Assembly: GCF_964355755.1 (NCBI RefSeq)
Contig: NC_092673.1
Span: 25,611,001-25,675,000, forward strand
DNA: 64,000 bases
Origin: Antedon mediterranea
Lineage: Eukaryota; Echinodermata; Crinoidea; Comatulida; Antedonidae
Direction: 5' to 3'
Below, in pieces: positions 48,489 through 59,500 of this stretch (its first letter is position 1; the number at the start of each line of letters is the position of its first letter). Position numbers and translations under genes: made by a program. The notes beneath the pieces were generated by a model, which had not been told where the DNA came from, searched no databases, and worked only from the letters and a program-made list of their open reading frames with translations.

Positions 48489-49310
48489 TTATTTTAGTGG
48501 CTTGTATGGCTTACCGTCGATAAACAGTTGTCCATTTCTGAATACGGGCTTACGTTTTTCGGCATATGCCTGCGCCATAATTGTAGATAATTCTCTCTTT
48601 TTCTTCATGTCCGCGTCAGGTAAATCTTCAGTAATAAATACGTTTTGTGATTTACTTTTTAATTTTACTTTTCCTAGTTTTAGGACTTGGTTTCTTTGTG
48701 GACGGTACAGAAATTTAGCTATTATATGCCTCGGTTTGTTATCTAAACGGCGTTTCCCGGTGCGATGGCAATTTTCAATTTCGATGTCCTCGAGTCCGAG
48801 TTCTTCGCGTAGTACTTTTTGCAATAAGTCCTGGGTGTTTTCTGTAGCATTTTCTATAACTCCTCCAAACCTTAGATTAAAACTCCTACTGTATCTTTCT
48901 TGTTTTAGGATTGAATTTTCCATGTCCGCCATTTTATCCTGATAAGCCGCCATTTTGTTTTCATACTCCTCCATTTTCTTGATTTCATTTCCAATTTTTT
49001 TTATTTCTTCCTTCGTTTTGTTAGTTGAATCATGCGCATATTCCACACTTTTTTCTAGATCTTTGACAGTTGTTTCCAGTTTGGTAAGCCTTTTGTTGTA
49101 GTTTTTTTGATTTTCTAGGACTTTATCTAGTTTACCATTAAGTTGTTCTGATAGCCTACCTAGTTGATCGGCGAGCGTTTGAGTTTCCCCCTGTCGGTCG
49201 CCGGAGGCTTCGATTGGATCATCTGCTTCTAGACTTTCGGAGGGTCTAGTTTTTCTTGTTAAGTCAATTGATTTAGTATTTGCCCTAGTAGGCCTATTAG
49301 TCGCCATCAT
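48489..49310 (-). CDS. LINE ORF1: coiled coil plus RRM-like RNA-binding protein, 273 residues
   Basis: The N-terminal 60 residues are polar. A long heptad-rich coiled coil follows (about 60-150, with LADQLGRLSEQLNGKLDKVL and TKLETTVKDLEKSVEY). Then comes an L1-ORF1-like RNA-binding region with RYSRSFNLRFGGV, ENCHRTGKRR, PRHIIAKFLY and NVFITEDLP, and a basic tail FRNGQLFIDGKPYKPLK. By analogy with L1 ORF1p it should trimerise, coat LINE RNA and act as a nucleic-acid chaperone. ATG at 49310 is preceded by a short leader. Confidence 0.88.
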   Translation of the reverse strand: MMATNRPTRANTKSIDLTRKTRPSESLEADDPIEASGDRQGETQTLADQLGRLSEQLNGKLDKVLENQKNYNKRLTKLETTVKDLEKSVEYAHDSTNKTKEEIKKIGNEIKKMEEYENKMAAYQDKMADMENSILKQERYSRSFNLRFGGVIENATENTQDLLQKVLREELGLEDIEIENCHRTGKRRLDNKPRHIIAKFLYRPQRNQVLKLGKVKLKSKSQNVFITEDLPDADMKKKRELSTIMAQAYAEKRKPVFRNGQLFIDGKPYKPLK

Positions 49311-49861
49311 GCAGTCTTCTTTTAGTTAGTGTATACAACTTTTAAAAATAGTAGAGTTTGTTGGCTATATATTACCTTTAGTCTGAATTTAAGATCTTTT
49401 TCCCTGCGTGTAAAAGTTAGGTGTTGTCTCTACTCGCGCATGCTCACTACACATTAACACATAACATTAATGATAATTGGTGAACGCTTTTGATATTGAC
49501 TATAAATAAACTTGAATGTTATAGAAAAATATCAGAAAATGTCGTTTAATGTTGAAATATGGAATCTTAGTAGACTTCATTTCTTGAAGTATATTGTTTT
49601 AATTTTTTTCCAAGATATTTTGAATTCATAAGGGATAACCGAATTAATTTATTTAGCAAAAAGTATAATAAAATTGCTCATAATGTTTTGAAGTGAAGAT
49701 AAATAAACAACAATTACATTTTAAGCTCTTTCCGATTACGTGATCGATGAATAAATAATTTGACCATCTTCGACCAATACTGTATAGTGTTAATTATAAG
49801 CTATGACATTTTAATCTTCTCTCTTCAACAACGGAAATGAAAAGAGAGTAATCAAAAAACC

Positions 49862-50060
49862 ATGGAGGTATATACCTCCATGCATAAATCATGGTTTGAT
49901 AAAGAAGCTGATATCGCAATAAAACGTAGAAAAAATGCTGCATGTACACTAAACATTAAAAGAATAGATAATGCTACTTCAGAATTTTTATGGAATAATT
50001 ATCTGGAAAAACGTGCCTATACTAAAGCTCTAATTAAACCAAAACATTTTTTTAAAAGAG
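49862..50060 (+). pseudogene. LINE fragment, linker between endonuclease and RT
   Basis: The frame gives SWFDKEADIAIKRRKNAACT and WNNYLEKRAYTKALIK, the Trp/Lys-rich linker just before the RT of CR1/L2/RTE elements. It begins in a 22-bp palindrome (49861-49882). The rest of this element appears displaced to 51014-51127. Confidence 0.55.
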
Positions 50061-50240
50061 TTTACAATTCATTAACAATTGCTAATTTTATTTTATTTAT
50101 TTATTTTATTTCAACAATATTTTACGAGGGTGGTCCATCCAGCCGAAGGTGATCATTAGGAATGTTATACATACAACGTGATAAGACATAAACATGTAAC
50201 AATAAAAATTAAAATAAAATAAATATGATTTATAATGAAA
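50060..50240. mobile_element. Retroelement tail-like AT-rich block
   Basis: TTTTACGAGGGTGGTCCATC plus CAGCCGAAGG followed by AATAAAATAAAT sequence looks like the inverted 3' end of another non-LTR element. It separates the two LINE fragments at 49862 and 51014. Confidence 0.4.
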
Positions 50241-50412
50241 AAAAAGTGGACCAAGATGTAAAACCTTAAAAGGTTCAACACTTAAACAGAAAGTGGTCTG
50301 TTGTTTTAAATTACGAAATTATTACGGAAAAAGTTAACATAAATCAAACAGTAAACAATAGTGGGAAACGCTGGTAAGAAAAATGCATATGAATATTTCA
50401 GCTTGCATCTTA

Positions 50413-50910
50413 CTTTGAGATATATTGTCCCTCTGAAAAAATAATTCTTAATTTTTGTTTTGTGTGTTGGATATGACATTTTATTGTCACATAAAAAACA
50501 CCAATTATTTACCTGAAAAAACTGTAATTTAAAGCAAAAAATAGTAATAATTGGTTGCCAGCCAATGAGTTTTTGGTTGATTTTAACCATTTATTTTGTC
50601 ATTTTATAAGCGACAACCTTATTTTTTTACGAAAGTGATTAACTTTAAGCTTGGTTCCCACTAGAACGTAACGCAATAACGTAAACGCAACGCAAGCGTT
50701 TCAACCAATGACAAGCGAAGTTATAGACAGTTAGCAATCACAAGCGAATAAGCCATCGCTTGTGATTGGTCAATTCACTTGCGTTGCGTTACGTCCTTGT
50801 GTTGCGTCGCTAGTGGGAACCACGCTTTATTAAAACTGCAAAATAACCTATTCAAAGTCTGATTTACTTAATCCTCATTTCATGTTTTTTGGGGGACAAT
50901 ACATCTTTAA
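50413..50910. mobile_element. MITE, GATGTATTGTCCCC family, copy 5, interrupted
   Basis: Left end TTTGAGATATATTGTCCCTC; right end GGGGGACAATACATCTTTAA. A Harbinger-like MITE (50648-50826) splits it. Without the insert, the interior is continuous with the 36419 copy. Confidence 0.85.
50648..50826. mobile_element. Harbinger-like MITE with proven TTA target duplication
   Basis: AGCTTGGTTCCCACTAG to CTAGTGGGAACCACGCT, 179 bp, with TTA on both sides (50645-50647 and 50827-50829). The related MITE at 36641-36660 has the same flank with a single TTA and no insert, giving a natural empty site. Confidence 0.93.
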
Positions 50911-51013
50911 CACGTCATATTTATCCATAAGGTGCGTTCTCACCTAAAATTCCTACTAATACTATTACTGTATAATAATACATATAATAATGAACATTCG
51001 GATTCATTTCTGC

Positions 51014-51127
51014 ATAATATTAAATATAGACGTATATACTGTCTCTAGTGCTCTGTCACATGGCAAAAATAATAAGGCGCCAGGGAAAGATGGAATTACC
51101 TCTCGAATGTATGACCGTGCTTCTTAA
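51014..51127 (+). pseudogene. LINE fragment with RT motif KAPGKDGI
   Basis: Translation gives SALSHGKNNKAPGKDGITSR and then a stop. NNKAPGKDGI is the first reverse-transcriptase block of CR1/L2/RTE elements. It is probably the continuation of the 49862 fragment. Confidence 0.7.
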
Positions 51128-51540
51128 AGTTCAGTGTACGCTGTCTGTTTACACTGTGTAATAATTAGATATTAATTTATAACATTAACATTCAATACCG
51201 GGCGTATTTCAATTGAAATAGGCCTACTTTGTTTAAAATGCTTCGCTATCACTTAATTAAGGTACTAAAAATAATTGCGTGCATTACTGTATTTAAAACA
51301 AATCGAAAAATTTAGTATTGAAATGCATAATTGATTACTGTGAAGTAGAGCTGTGTGTGGTAGCATTCTTCTTAGTTGTAATTGCTAATCAATTAAGTAA
51401 TTTCGAACTTGGTTATTTCGTACGGTTAATGTTGATGCCTTCATTACGCAAGAGAGAATATAGATAAAAGATTTCTTTGCGTTAATTACCGTCATTTTCA
51501 ATAAATATGTTTTCTACTTCCGATCGAAACTCCTAGCTTT

Positions 51541-51982
51541 AAGGTTTGCCCCAACTAGGTCGCAACGCAAGGACGTACGCGCAACGCCAGTGACCTGTTC
51601 AATTAAGCGTGGTTCCTACTAGAACGCAACGCAACAACGTATCGAAGTGCTGTATTGCGTAATCACAAGTGGGAATCGACGACGCAACAGTGCTGCAAAC
51701 ATCTCTCGGGTGTGATTTTCATACGTTGCGTAGGTTACGTTGCGTCGCTAGTGGGAACCAAGCTTTAATCAAGTCATTGTTCAACTCGCTTGTGTTGCGC
51801 CGACGGTCTTGAATTGCGTTGCGTCCTAGTTATGCTGGGTTTCCACTAGAGAAGCAATACAACAAAGTAATGGATTTGACCAATCACAAGCGATGGATTT
51901 ATTCGGCCGTTGCTTGTCATTGGTCAACACGCTTACGTTGCGTTAACTTCCTTGCGTTGCGTCCTAGTGGGAACCAAGCTTA
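51541..51982. mobile_element. Cluster of three Harbinger-like MITEs, one nested
   Basis: An outer diverged copy (about 51542-51834) is split by a complete long-subfamily copy at 51606-51764 with TTA on both sides (51603-51605 and 51765-51767). A third copy (about 51832-51980, GCTGGGTTTCCACTAG to CTAGTGGGAACCAAGCT) follows directly. Confidence 0.75.
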
Positions 51983-52254
51983 AGAACCAAGCTTAAAGTA
52001 GGCAACTCCGATGTTGGTTTACATTTTCTTTTTTCAACACACCAAAAGTTATTACAAAACCACTGATCTTAAGAGCCTGTTCGGACGTAACAATTTACAC
52101 GTGTAATAGTGGCGTGTGGTGTTCATTTTATGACCTTGCTGGGTAAAAATGTTTAGTTTACACGTGTAACGTAAACGATCACTGATTTACTTCTCAGGGG
52201 TATTCCACAATTACTGTGTAACTGATTTTACGTCCGAACACAGCCTTAGTCTCT

Positions 52255-52375
52255 TGTGAATAAAATGCTACTGCTTGACCAGGGAATTCCAGGTCCACTG
52301 ACTGGATTTGAACCCAAATGCACTGATAACAATTGCTAATCACCAGTGTCCTTATCAGGCTATCAACAAAAAGGT
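52255..52375 (-). mobile_element. tRNA-derived SINE relic, minus strand
   Basis: On the minus strand ACTGGTGATTAGCAATTGTT is followed by GGTTCAAATCC, a good B box. It has no clear tail and is heavily eroded. Confidence 0.45.
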
Positions 52376-52819
52376 ACCAACAATATGATCAAACGCAGTA
52401 TGGTGATTTAAATAACATCTTAAATTTGTTATTTAGGAATTTGTTTGTATATCTGTTAAAAAATACTATAACACGTTGGCGTTTCATATATCAATTTACA
52501 GAGCATTAGTATTACAATAACTATAAGTACTTTATTTTTTCCTGCATGCGTACTGCAATTTATTATAATTAGGGACATGAAGAATTATCGTTGAAATAAC
52601 TCGAATGCAGACTAATCGAATGTAAAACTCCAGCACTGTTCGTATAATATTATCCGACATTGGCGTGTCATAGTATTTTTTTTTTTCGATCGAAATATAA
52701 TATCAAAATTAATCAGTCGGAATTGTTTACAACGATTGGACAAAAATCATTAATACTTAGACCTTGTTCACGTGAATGCGGTACTAACCGTTATTTTGTA
52801 TCGTAGAAACCTTTTTGTT

Positions 52820-53503
52820 ATGGCGTCGTATATTTTAACCGTGTTATTTTGTACATGTAAGTATAACAATTTGTTAACAGTTTATCAATGTTGTATTTGG
52901 TATTATTAAGTCCTTAGATTTAATAAAAAGGAAAATGATGACAGTGTAGGATGAACCCGACTACTTAATTATCTTAGTATTTTTGAAAATGTTGGTTACT
53001 ATAGGCCTATATATACTTTTTCAGTTTATGTATCGTTTTAAACAGAATTGCAGTCAAACTACATTTTCTTTGTATTTTTACGAAGACAAATACATTTTTG
53101 TAGATAGGGTCTAGAGAATACGTTGAAATAAAATTATTATTGTTAATAGTTATGAAGTAGGCCTACAGAAACTTATCTATTTGGAACCGCATCCCAAAAT
53201 TTAATTTAATGATAAAGAATGGATATTAAGTTTGCAGTTCATTGAAGTTTGCGTTTTATTTTGTTTTATAACCAACCGTTTTAAGGCGTAATTCCGATGA
53301 TAAAAGCGTCAGTCGTAACAGAGGAGTCAGTCGTAACAGAGGACTCAGTCGTAAAAGGGGCAAAAGTCGTAACAGAGGGGTCAGTCGTAACAGAGGACTC
53401 AGTCGTAACAGGGGGAACAGTCGGAACAGAGGGGTCAATCATAACAGAGGGGTCAGTCGTAACAGAGGAACCAAACGTGACAGACGTAACAACGGCAAGT
53501 ACT
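52820..53503 (+). other. Exons 1-2: signal peptide and repeat-coded Thr-rich segment
   Basis: Exon 1 ends in phase 1 at the GTAAGT at 52857. Exon 2 starts at 53286 and completes the split codon as Cys, keeping the hydrophobic core unbroken. Cleavage is expected near IKA-S. Exon 2 then encodes about ten VVTEGS-like hexapeptides, likely O-glycosylated in an extracellular protein, and ends in phase 0 at 53503. Confidence 0.72.
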
Positions 53504-56500
53504 GTAAGTACCGATGCCTAGTATTTGTAGGAAGATGTAGTTTAATTTGTGTAAAGCTTGGTTCCCAGTTAAGAGGTAACGTAACGCAACCTACACAACA
53601 TAAGCAAATGCCCTTCCAATAATTGTGTTTACCCCCGCCTGCGTGTAATCAAACCTTTTTTTGAAGCACTGTTGCGTCGTCGGTTCACACTGCGTTGCGT
53701 TCTAGTGAGCAGGTACATCTCAAATTATTGCTGTCTCCGCCTGTGATCTATAGTATAGGCCTACTCCCGTATACACATGCATTTGGACAAATGAACATAA
53801 CTTGTAATTGAAATGGTACCGTAAAGCTTGGTTCCCACTAAAACGTAACGCAAGGACGTAAACGCAACGCAAGCGTTTTAACCAATGACAAGCGAAGTTA
53901 TAGACAGTTAGCAATCGCAAGCGAATAAGCCATCGCTTGTGATTGGTCAATTCACTTGCGTTGCGTTACGTCCTTGTGTTGCGTCGCTAGTGGGAACCAC
54001 GCTTAAGAGGTTTAGGTTGGATATTTACTGTACGCTTGTAACTGTTAATGGAAAGACACATACCATCATGATATTCCTTCGTTCTATAGTTACCAATGTA
54101 CATGATACTACTAGGTCATGGTATATCACCATAAGAACTATTTTATATTTTGTTTATTATTTATTATTGTTGTATTATTTTACTGGTTTACTGCTCTAGG
54201 ATCCAACTATTACTTTTACAAAAACTCACGGATCCCAATATATTGACGAACTTTACGTCGGTGGTGTTCTTCGAGGTAAAGTTAAGGTTACATTTCCCGC
54301 TGGACACACAAGTTCTTCGTTTAACTTGTATATATTTGCTTCAACTGAAGAGGGGATACAATTCGGAGCAGTTACTTCACCTGTCCTAACAACCAAGAGT
54401 ATTGGAATTACAAGCAGTCATCACGGCGTTAGCGACGTAAGTATTCTTTTTTTAATTTATTGTGTTTGTATTTTAAAGCGTGGTTCCCAATAGAACGCAA
54501 CGTAACGCAATCTACGCAACTTAAGAAAATGCCCTTCCAATAATTGTGTTTACTCCTGTGCCTCCTACGTGAAATCAAACCTGCGATGTTTGCAGCACTG
54601 TTGTCGTCGTCGTTCCCACTTGTGATTACAGCTTGGTCTCACTCTAGCGACGCAACGTAACGCAATCTACGCAACGTAAGAAAATGCCCTTCCACTCATT
54701 GGGTTTTCCCCCGCCTGCGTGAAAGCAAACCTACGATGTTTGCAGCAGGGTGTCACAAAACCTAAGATCACGAAAGCTAAGACCCCTTAGACCTAAGATC
54801 ACGAGACCTAAGACCTAAGATTACCAATAGTTCTCTTTCGCACCTGCCTTGTATTTTAACTCTAAATTTGTTGACCAACTTTCTCCTGAATACCACACCT
54901 TAGAATTAGCTTGAATGAAAAAGAATCAATAAAATAACAATAAATTCTTTAAATAAATGGATGATTTTACAGACTGTTTTGTTATCGGTTCCCAGTTTAA
55001 TACGCCTAAATTTAGTATTTTGTGGTATTATTGTGTAGTAGGAGAGATATTTGTTTATAATGTATAGGACAAAATCTAATTTATATTTTCATTATTATAT
55101 ATTAATTTTGTATTTAATTGTACTTTAAGGCAGGGCGCTGCAAAACCATGGCCATAGCATTGCGCAGGTTCAAGCATCTGTCGGATAAGGACTGTATACT
55201 GGAGGTCCGGTGTAAATCTAGTTTGCATGCCGTCCGGTGTACTGGTCTATAATTAGTCCTTATCGTCGTGGGTAGTCGAATGAGCGCCACCGCTTAAACA
55301 CGAAGGGAGTCTTGGTATAAAGCGCATTACAAATGCATCCATTACATTCTTATGCTTCTAATTATCTATCTGTAATTTCAGATGGGTATTTATTCTATGA
55401 GTGGATCGTCAGTTAATGTTTATGTAGATTCAAAGATTGTAGTATCGTTTGCAATGGCTACGGTAGACGATATTTCAGAGCTCAATGACGGCCAAATCTA
55501 CACTTGGTACGCTTCTTACACGTATAACGGCAATGAAATTAGAGCTTCTACAACTTTGACTGCAAATTTTTCTGTAATAGTAAGTTATTGTATTATTATA
55601 AATAAATTGTAATCGTTTTAAAGGACAACTCGACCGAGGAACATATTTTTACAATCGCGAGATTAAGGATATCGCGATGCACCTGTGACGTCACAGCAAT
55701 TTACTGCGACGGCCGGCTGTACGGCGAGCGCGTGCGGCGATATCCTTAATCTCGCGATGGTTCTGAAATCATGTACATCCCTAACACGTTGTTAAAATAT
55801 AGTCCTTGGGCAAGTTGTCCTTTGTAAGTTCTACTTGCCGGTTATCGAGAGTATGTTTTTGTACTATCCCCAACGTAAAACTGAATTATTAGAAAGCGGT
55901 GCCTATATGTCGGCATGATCAAGCGATTTGTGGTATATTTTGAAACACCTTAATAGAACGAATCAAGTAACAAACAAAAAACAATAATATTGGTTCACCT
56001 TTACCGTTAAAACATTATTAATAGATTTTGGGCTACAAAAAATTCTTTTCTTTTCAATAAAAATGACAAGTTTCTACAATATATAATTTTCAAAGGTTAC
56101 TCCAAAGTCGAGTTTGTGTTTGAGCTAACTGTTCTGAAATTGACCGTTTATTTTTATTTAAATAGATAGATAATGATATTAAACTAGACCTGGAACGTAC
56201 AGAGGGAGATCAAGTGATGCATCCCGGTGATAAAATGTCTGTTTTGATCACCGCCATCTTTCCTCAATATTTTTTCGGAAATATTCGACTAAAAGTGTCA
56301 ACAGAGTATGAAACTGACCCCGAGATACGAACATTTGGATATTTCACACAAGAACCACAACTACAGGATAAAAGTGGTGCAGATATGCGGGATACACACA
56401 GTTATATTGCGTCTACGGTAAGAATTTGTGAATTAAAATGTAACCTTACAAAGTATATTTTGATTTTGAATGCGCACCCCAAGGATGTATGCACACAATG

Positions 56501-59500
56501 TAAACACACAATACAGAAATTCCTTTTTTTTTATAAATAATTCCATGTTATTGTTTAAAATGGTAAAAGTTAAAAGCAAACAAATTGTGTGTTTTATGGT
56601 GTTTCCATCTCAACTGACATGCCTCATCGCAGACGGAAGGAACCCCTATCATCACTTTCGTTTCGCCTATATATTTGTCTTTTCTTCTAGCGATATAAAT
56701 ATGCTGCTTATACTCGAAGTGAAGCAGATTTTTCTGCAAGCCTCGCTGAAGAACGAATGGTTAAAATAGGGTTAACATTCATTTTGACTAACATGGAAGA
56801 TATACTTGACAATACGAATTATACTATGAATGCTACATTAACACAAGATGGCGAAATTCTAAAAATTGCTCAACTTAGCTTTATTACGAATCTTACTACT
56901 GAGGTATGAGATATTTAGTTTATTTTAATCTTACATACTAATAACACTGTCATAAAAGGATTTCTTTTGTTGAGCCTGGTTAGACCTTGGATGGGAGACA
57001 ATCTAGGATTATCGGGTGCTGTATATGGAGCTGGCATTTTAAATCAGCATTGCTGACACTTATGGCAGCCCCTGCATCTAGTATCTGCCTTTCCTCTGGT
57101 GAAAATGGGCACTGGACGAGAGAAGCCCTTGGTCAATGTTAGGACCAATCAAGGTGCTTTAAACAGTCCTGGCTTTGTTTGTATCAAAGCTGTTATAGTG
57201 GCGGTAATTATCGCTGTTGGTTTTGATTGAATAAAAAAAAAGAACATACCATTCACGTCTCTAACACATTGTCAACTTTCCAATAACCGAAATTGTACTG
57301 TACTGTACATTTGAATTATTGCTATTATTATTGCCTGAAGAATAGTGCAATCATGGTTTTTGTTAGCAAGAAGTGTCTTTTTTTTATGAACTCCATGCAT
57401 AGCTTCTTAAAATGAATCAATTCTAGTGATAATGTCTTCATTAGAACAATCAATTGTATACAAATAATGAATGTTTATGAGCCAAAGCCTACATTTTGAT
57501 TCACATTGATTAAAACAAGAACATTTGGTATTAATAATTATATTAAATATTATTAACCCATAATTTAAATTCCTTTCTGATCTAAATTATATCTCTCCAA
57601 AATGTACATCCATCGCGAAAACGTCATAACAATAACATTCGCGGCGCGAAAGTACAACATAGAATATGGCGCTGTTGTATTTTAAAAGCAATAGCATAAA
57701 AAACGAAAAAGGGTACTATTAAACGATCGTTTAATAGTGCGTACTATTGCACGTCATGTGACCCACAATCGTCTAATCAAATGACAGGAATTTAATTAGG
57801 TGTTATATAGTAAGTATTTTTTAGAAGTCAACATTGTACCATAATGGGGTAAAATCAATAATAATTTCATTCATTAATAATATATATTTCTTTTTTGTTG
57901 TATATATGTATTATGTATCGAAGGTCTATTGATATTGCCTTGGAAGGATAGTTCAAGCATAGTTTTTTGTTACCAAGGAGTGTAATTCTTTATGAGTATT
58001 TATCTGAAATAAATAATAAATAAACGAATTTATAATATAATTTTTTTTATTATTTTTCATTTGCCTTTAGGAGCCTTTTATTAATGCTACAGTAGATTTC
58101 CCGTCTGTTCTCTACTTTAACCAACCTGAAGCGATGTTAATAAATATAAAAGTTAAAGGAAAGTCAGCGCACTGGATTACAGCCTATGTTGACTTTAATG
58201 GACTAAATGACATTGTTATATGCCAGAAAACATTTTACAATATGGGAACCTTCTGTGCAGATTATAGATATATAGATATTGATTCAACAGCGTCGGGCGG
58301 TAAGAAGTACGACTTCGGGGCATTAATAAACTGCCGTAAGTTTTAATTAATTTCTACTTAATTCATCTCGTTTGAATTTATAAACTATGTCCCAATAATA
58401 TTATAAGCCGACAAGGAAGAAGAGGTTGGAACTGAGGTCAATCATTGGTACGCATTGCCATATGATTTGTTTAGTAAACGCAACAACAAAGTATCCCTGA
58501 GTGAGTGAGTGGCCGAGCGGTTAAGACAGTGGAACCGTAATTACGAAGCCAAGGGTTTGAGGCTCACTCACTCCATGGTTCTGGTGGTAGAACGAGTCTT
58601 CTCGGATAAGTACTATAAACCTAGTACATCTTTCGAGACGAGTAGGAGGGGTGGGGTAACCCCGGGGTTTACCCCGGTGTATTAGTACATCACAGTCACT
58701 AATAGCTGGGCTCTCTGAGAGACCAGTCTTTGACTGAAGAGGTCGCCCAGTATAAATAAAATATTCCATTCATACTTCAACATCTGTGCAAGTGTTTGAA
58801 GCAAAATTGAACAAGTTTTGGTCAAATAAGGACTTTAATATCATTCTGGGCTATCAGGCATAACTGATTGTGGGTGAAAAATTAGCCATGTTACCAACAT
58901 CATAAGGGTGTCAACAAACAGAGATTCTTGTATAAGGCATAATTGGTAGTTAAGTTTGTTTAGATCGGAGTTTATTTTTATATTTCAGAAACTGATTCTG
59001 ATGAAACGGAACTGGTTCTCTTTCTTGGACTTGTATTACAAAATAAAGTGACCAACGTAACAAACATCAACGTTACTATACATATAAACGGAGAGCCATT
59101 AGCATCGGACCGGGTAGACAGAGAAATACTAGTCGTCGGCTTGGAAGAAGAAAATGCTTACCAATTGGAATCCGTAAGATAAGCTTGGTTCCCACTGGCG
59201 ACGCAACGTAACGCAAGCTACGCAACATAAGAAAATGCCCTTCCAATAATGGTGTTTGCCCCCGCCTGCGTGAAATCAAACATGGTTGTTGCGCGTCAAC
59301 GTTAGCGTGTCGGCGTAGACTTTGACCTTTTGTTCACCCCGCGTACGTGTTGTACTATATTTTCCGATCCAGTGGTATTTTGCCTTGCGTTGGTTGTTGC
59401 GTAAAATCAAACTGATTTTATTTCCCGTAGCGATGTTTGCAGCACTGTTGCGAAGCGTCGATCGTCGGTACCTTTCGTCGATACGTCGCTGGGTTACGCT

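Larger units (their letters stand above)
44429..49465 (-). mobile_element. Near full-length CR1/L2/Jockey-group LINE with two intact ORFs
   Basis: Reading on the minus strand: a 5' leader with CpG-rich sequence (about 49465-49311), ORF1 49310-48489, a spacer of 891 bp, ORF2 47597-44631, a 3' UTR of about 200 bp, and an end in GAAATTGAATTGAATATA. ATTAATGAT stands at both edges (44420-44428 and 49466-49474), a likely 9-bp target duplication. Neither ORF is broken. It lies between NOP14 and the modular secreted gene and is probably young. Confidence 0.82.

Noticed and set aside
55382-55612. Exon 4 as an independent small gene starting at ATG 55382
   Set aside because: The ATG follows a splice acceptor directly and the frame continues from exon 3 in phase 0, so it is an internal exon.
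56974-57035. Functional 5S rRNA gene
   Set aside because: Only the 3' half is present, with many changes and a SINE body and poly-A tail.
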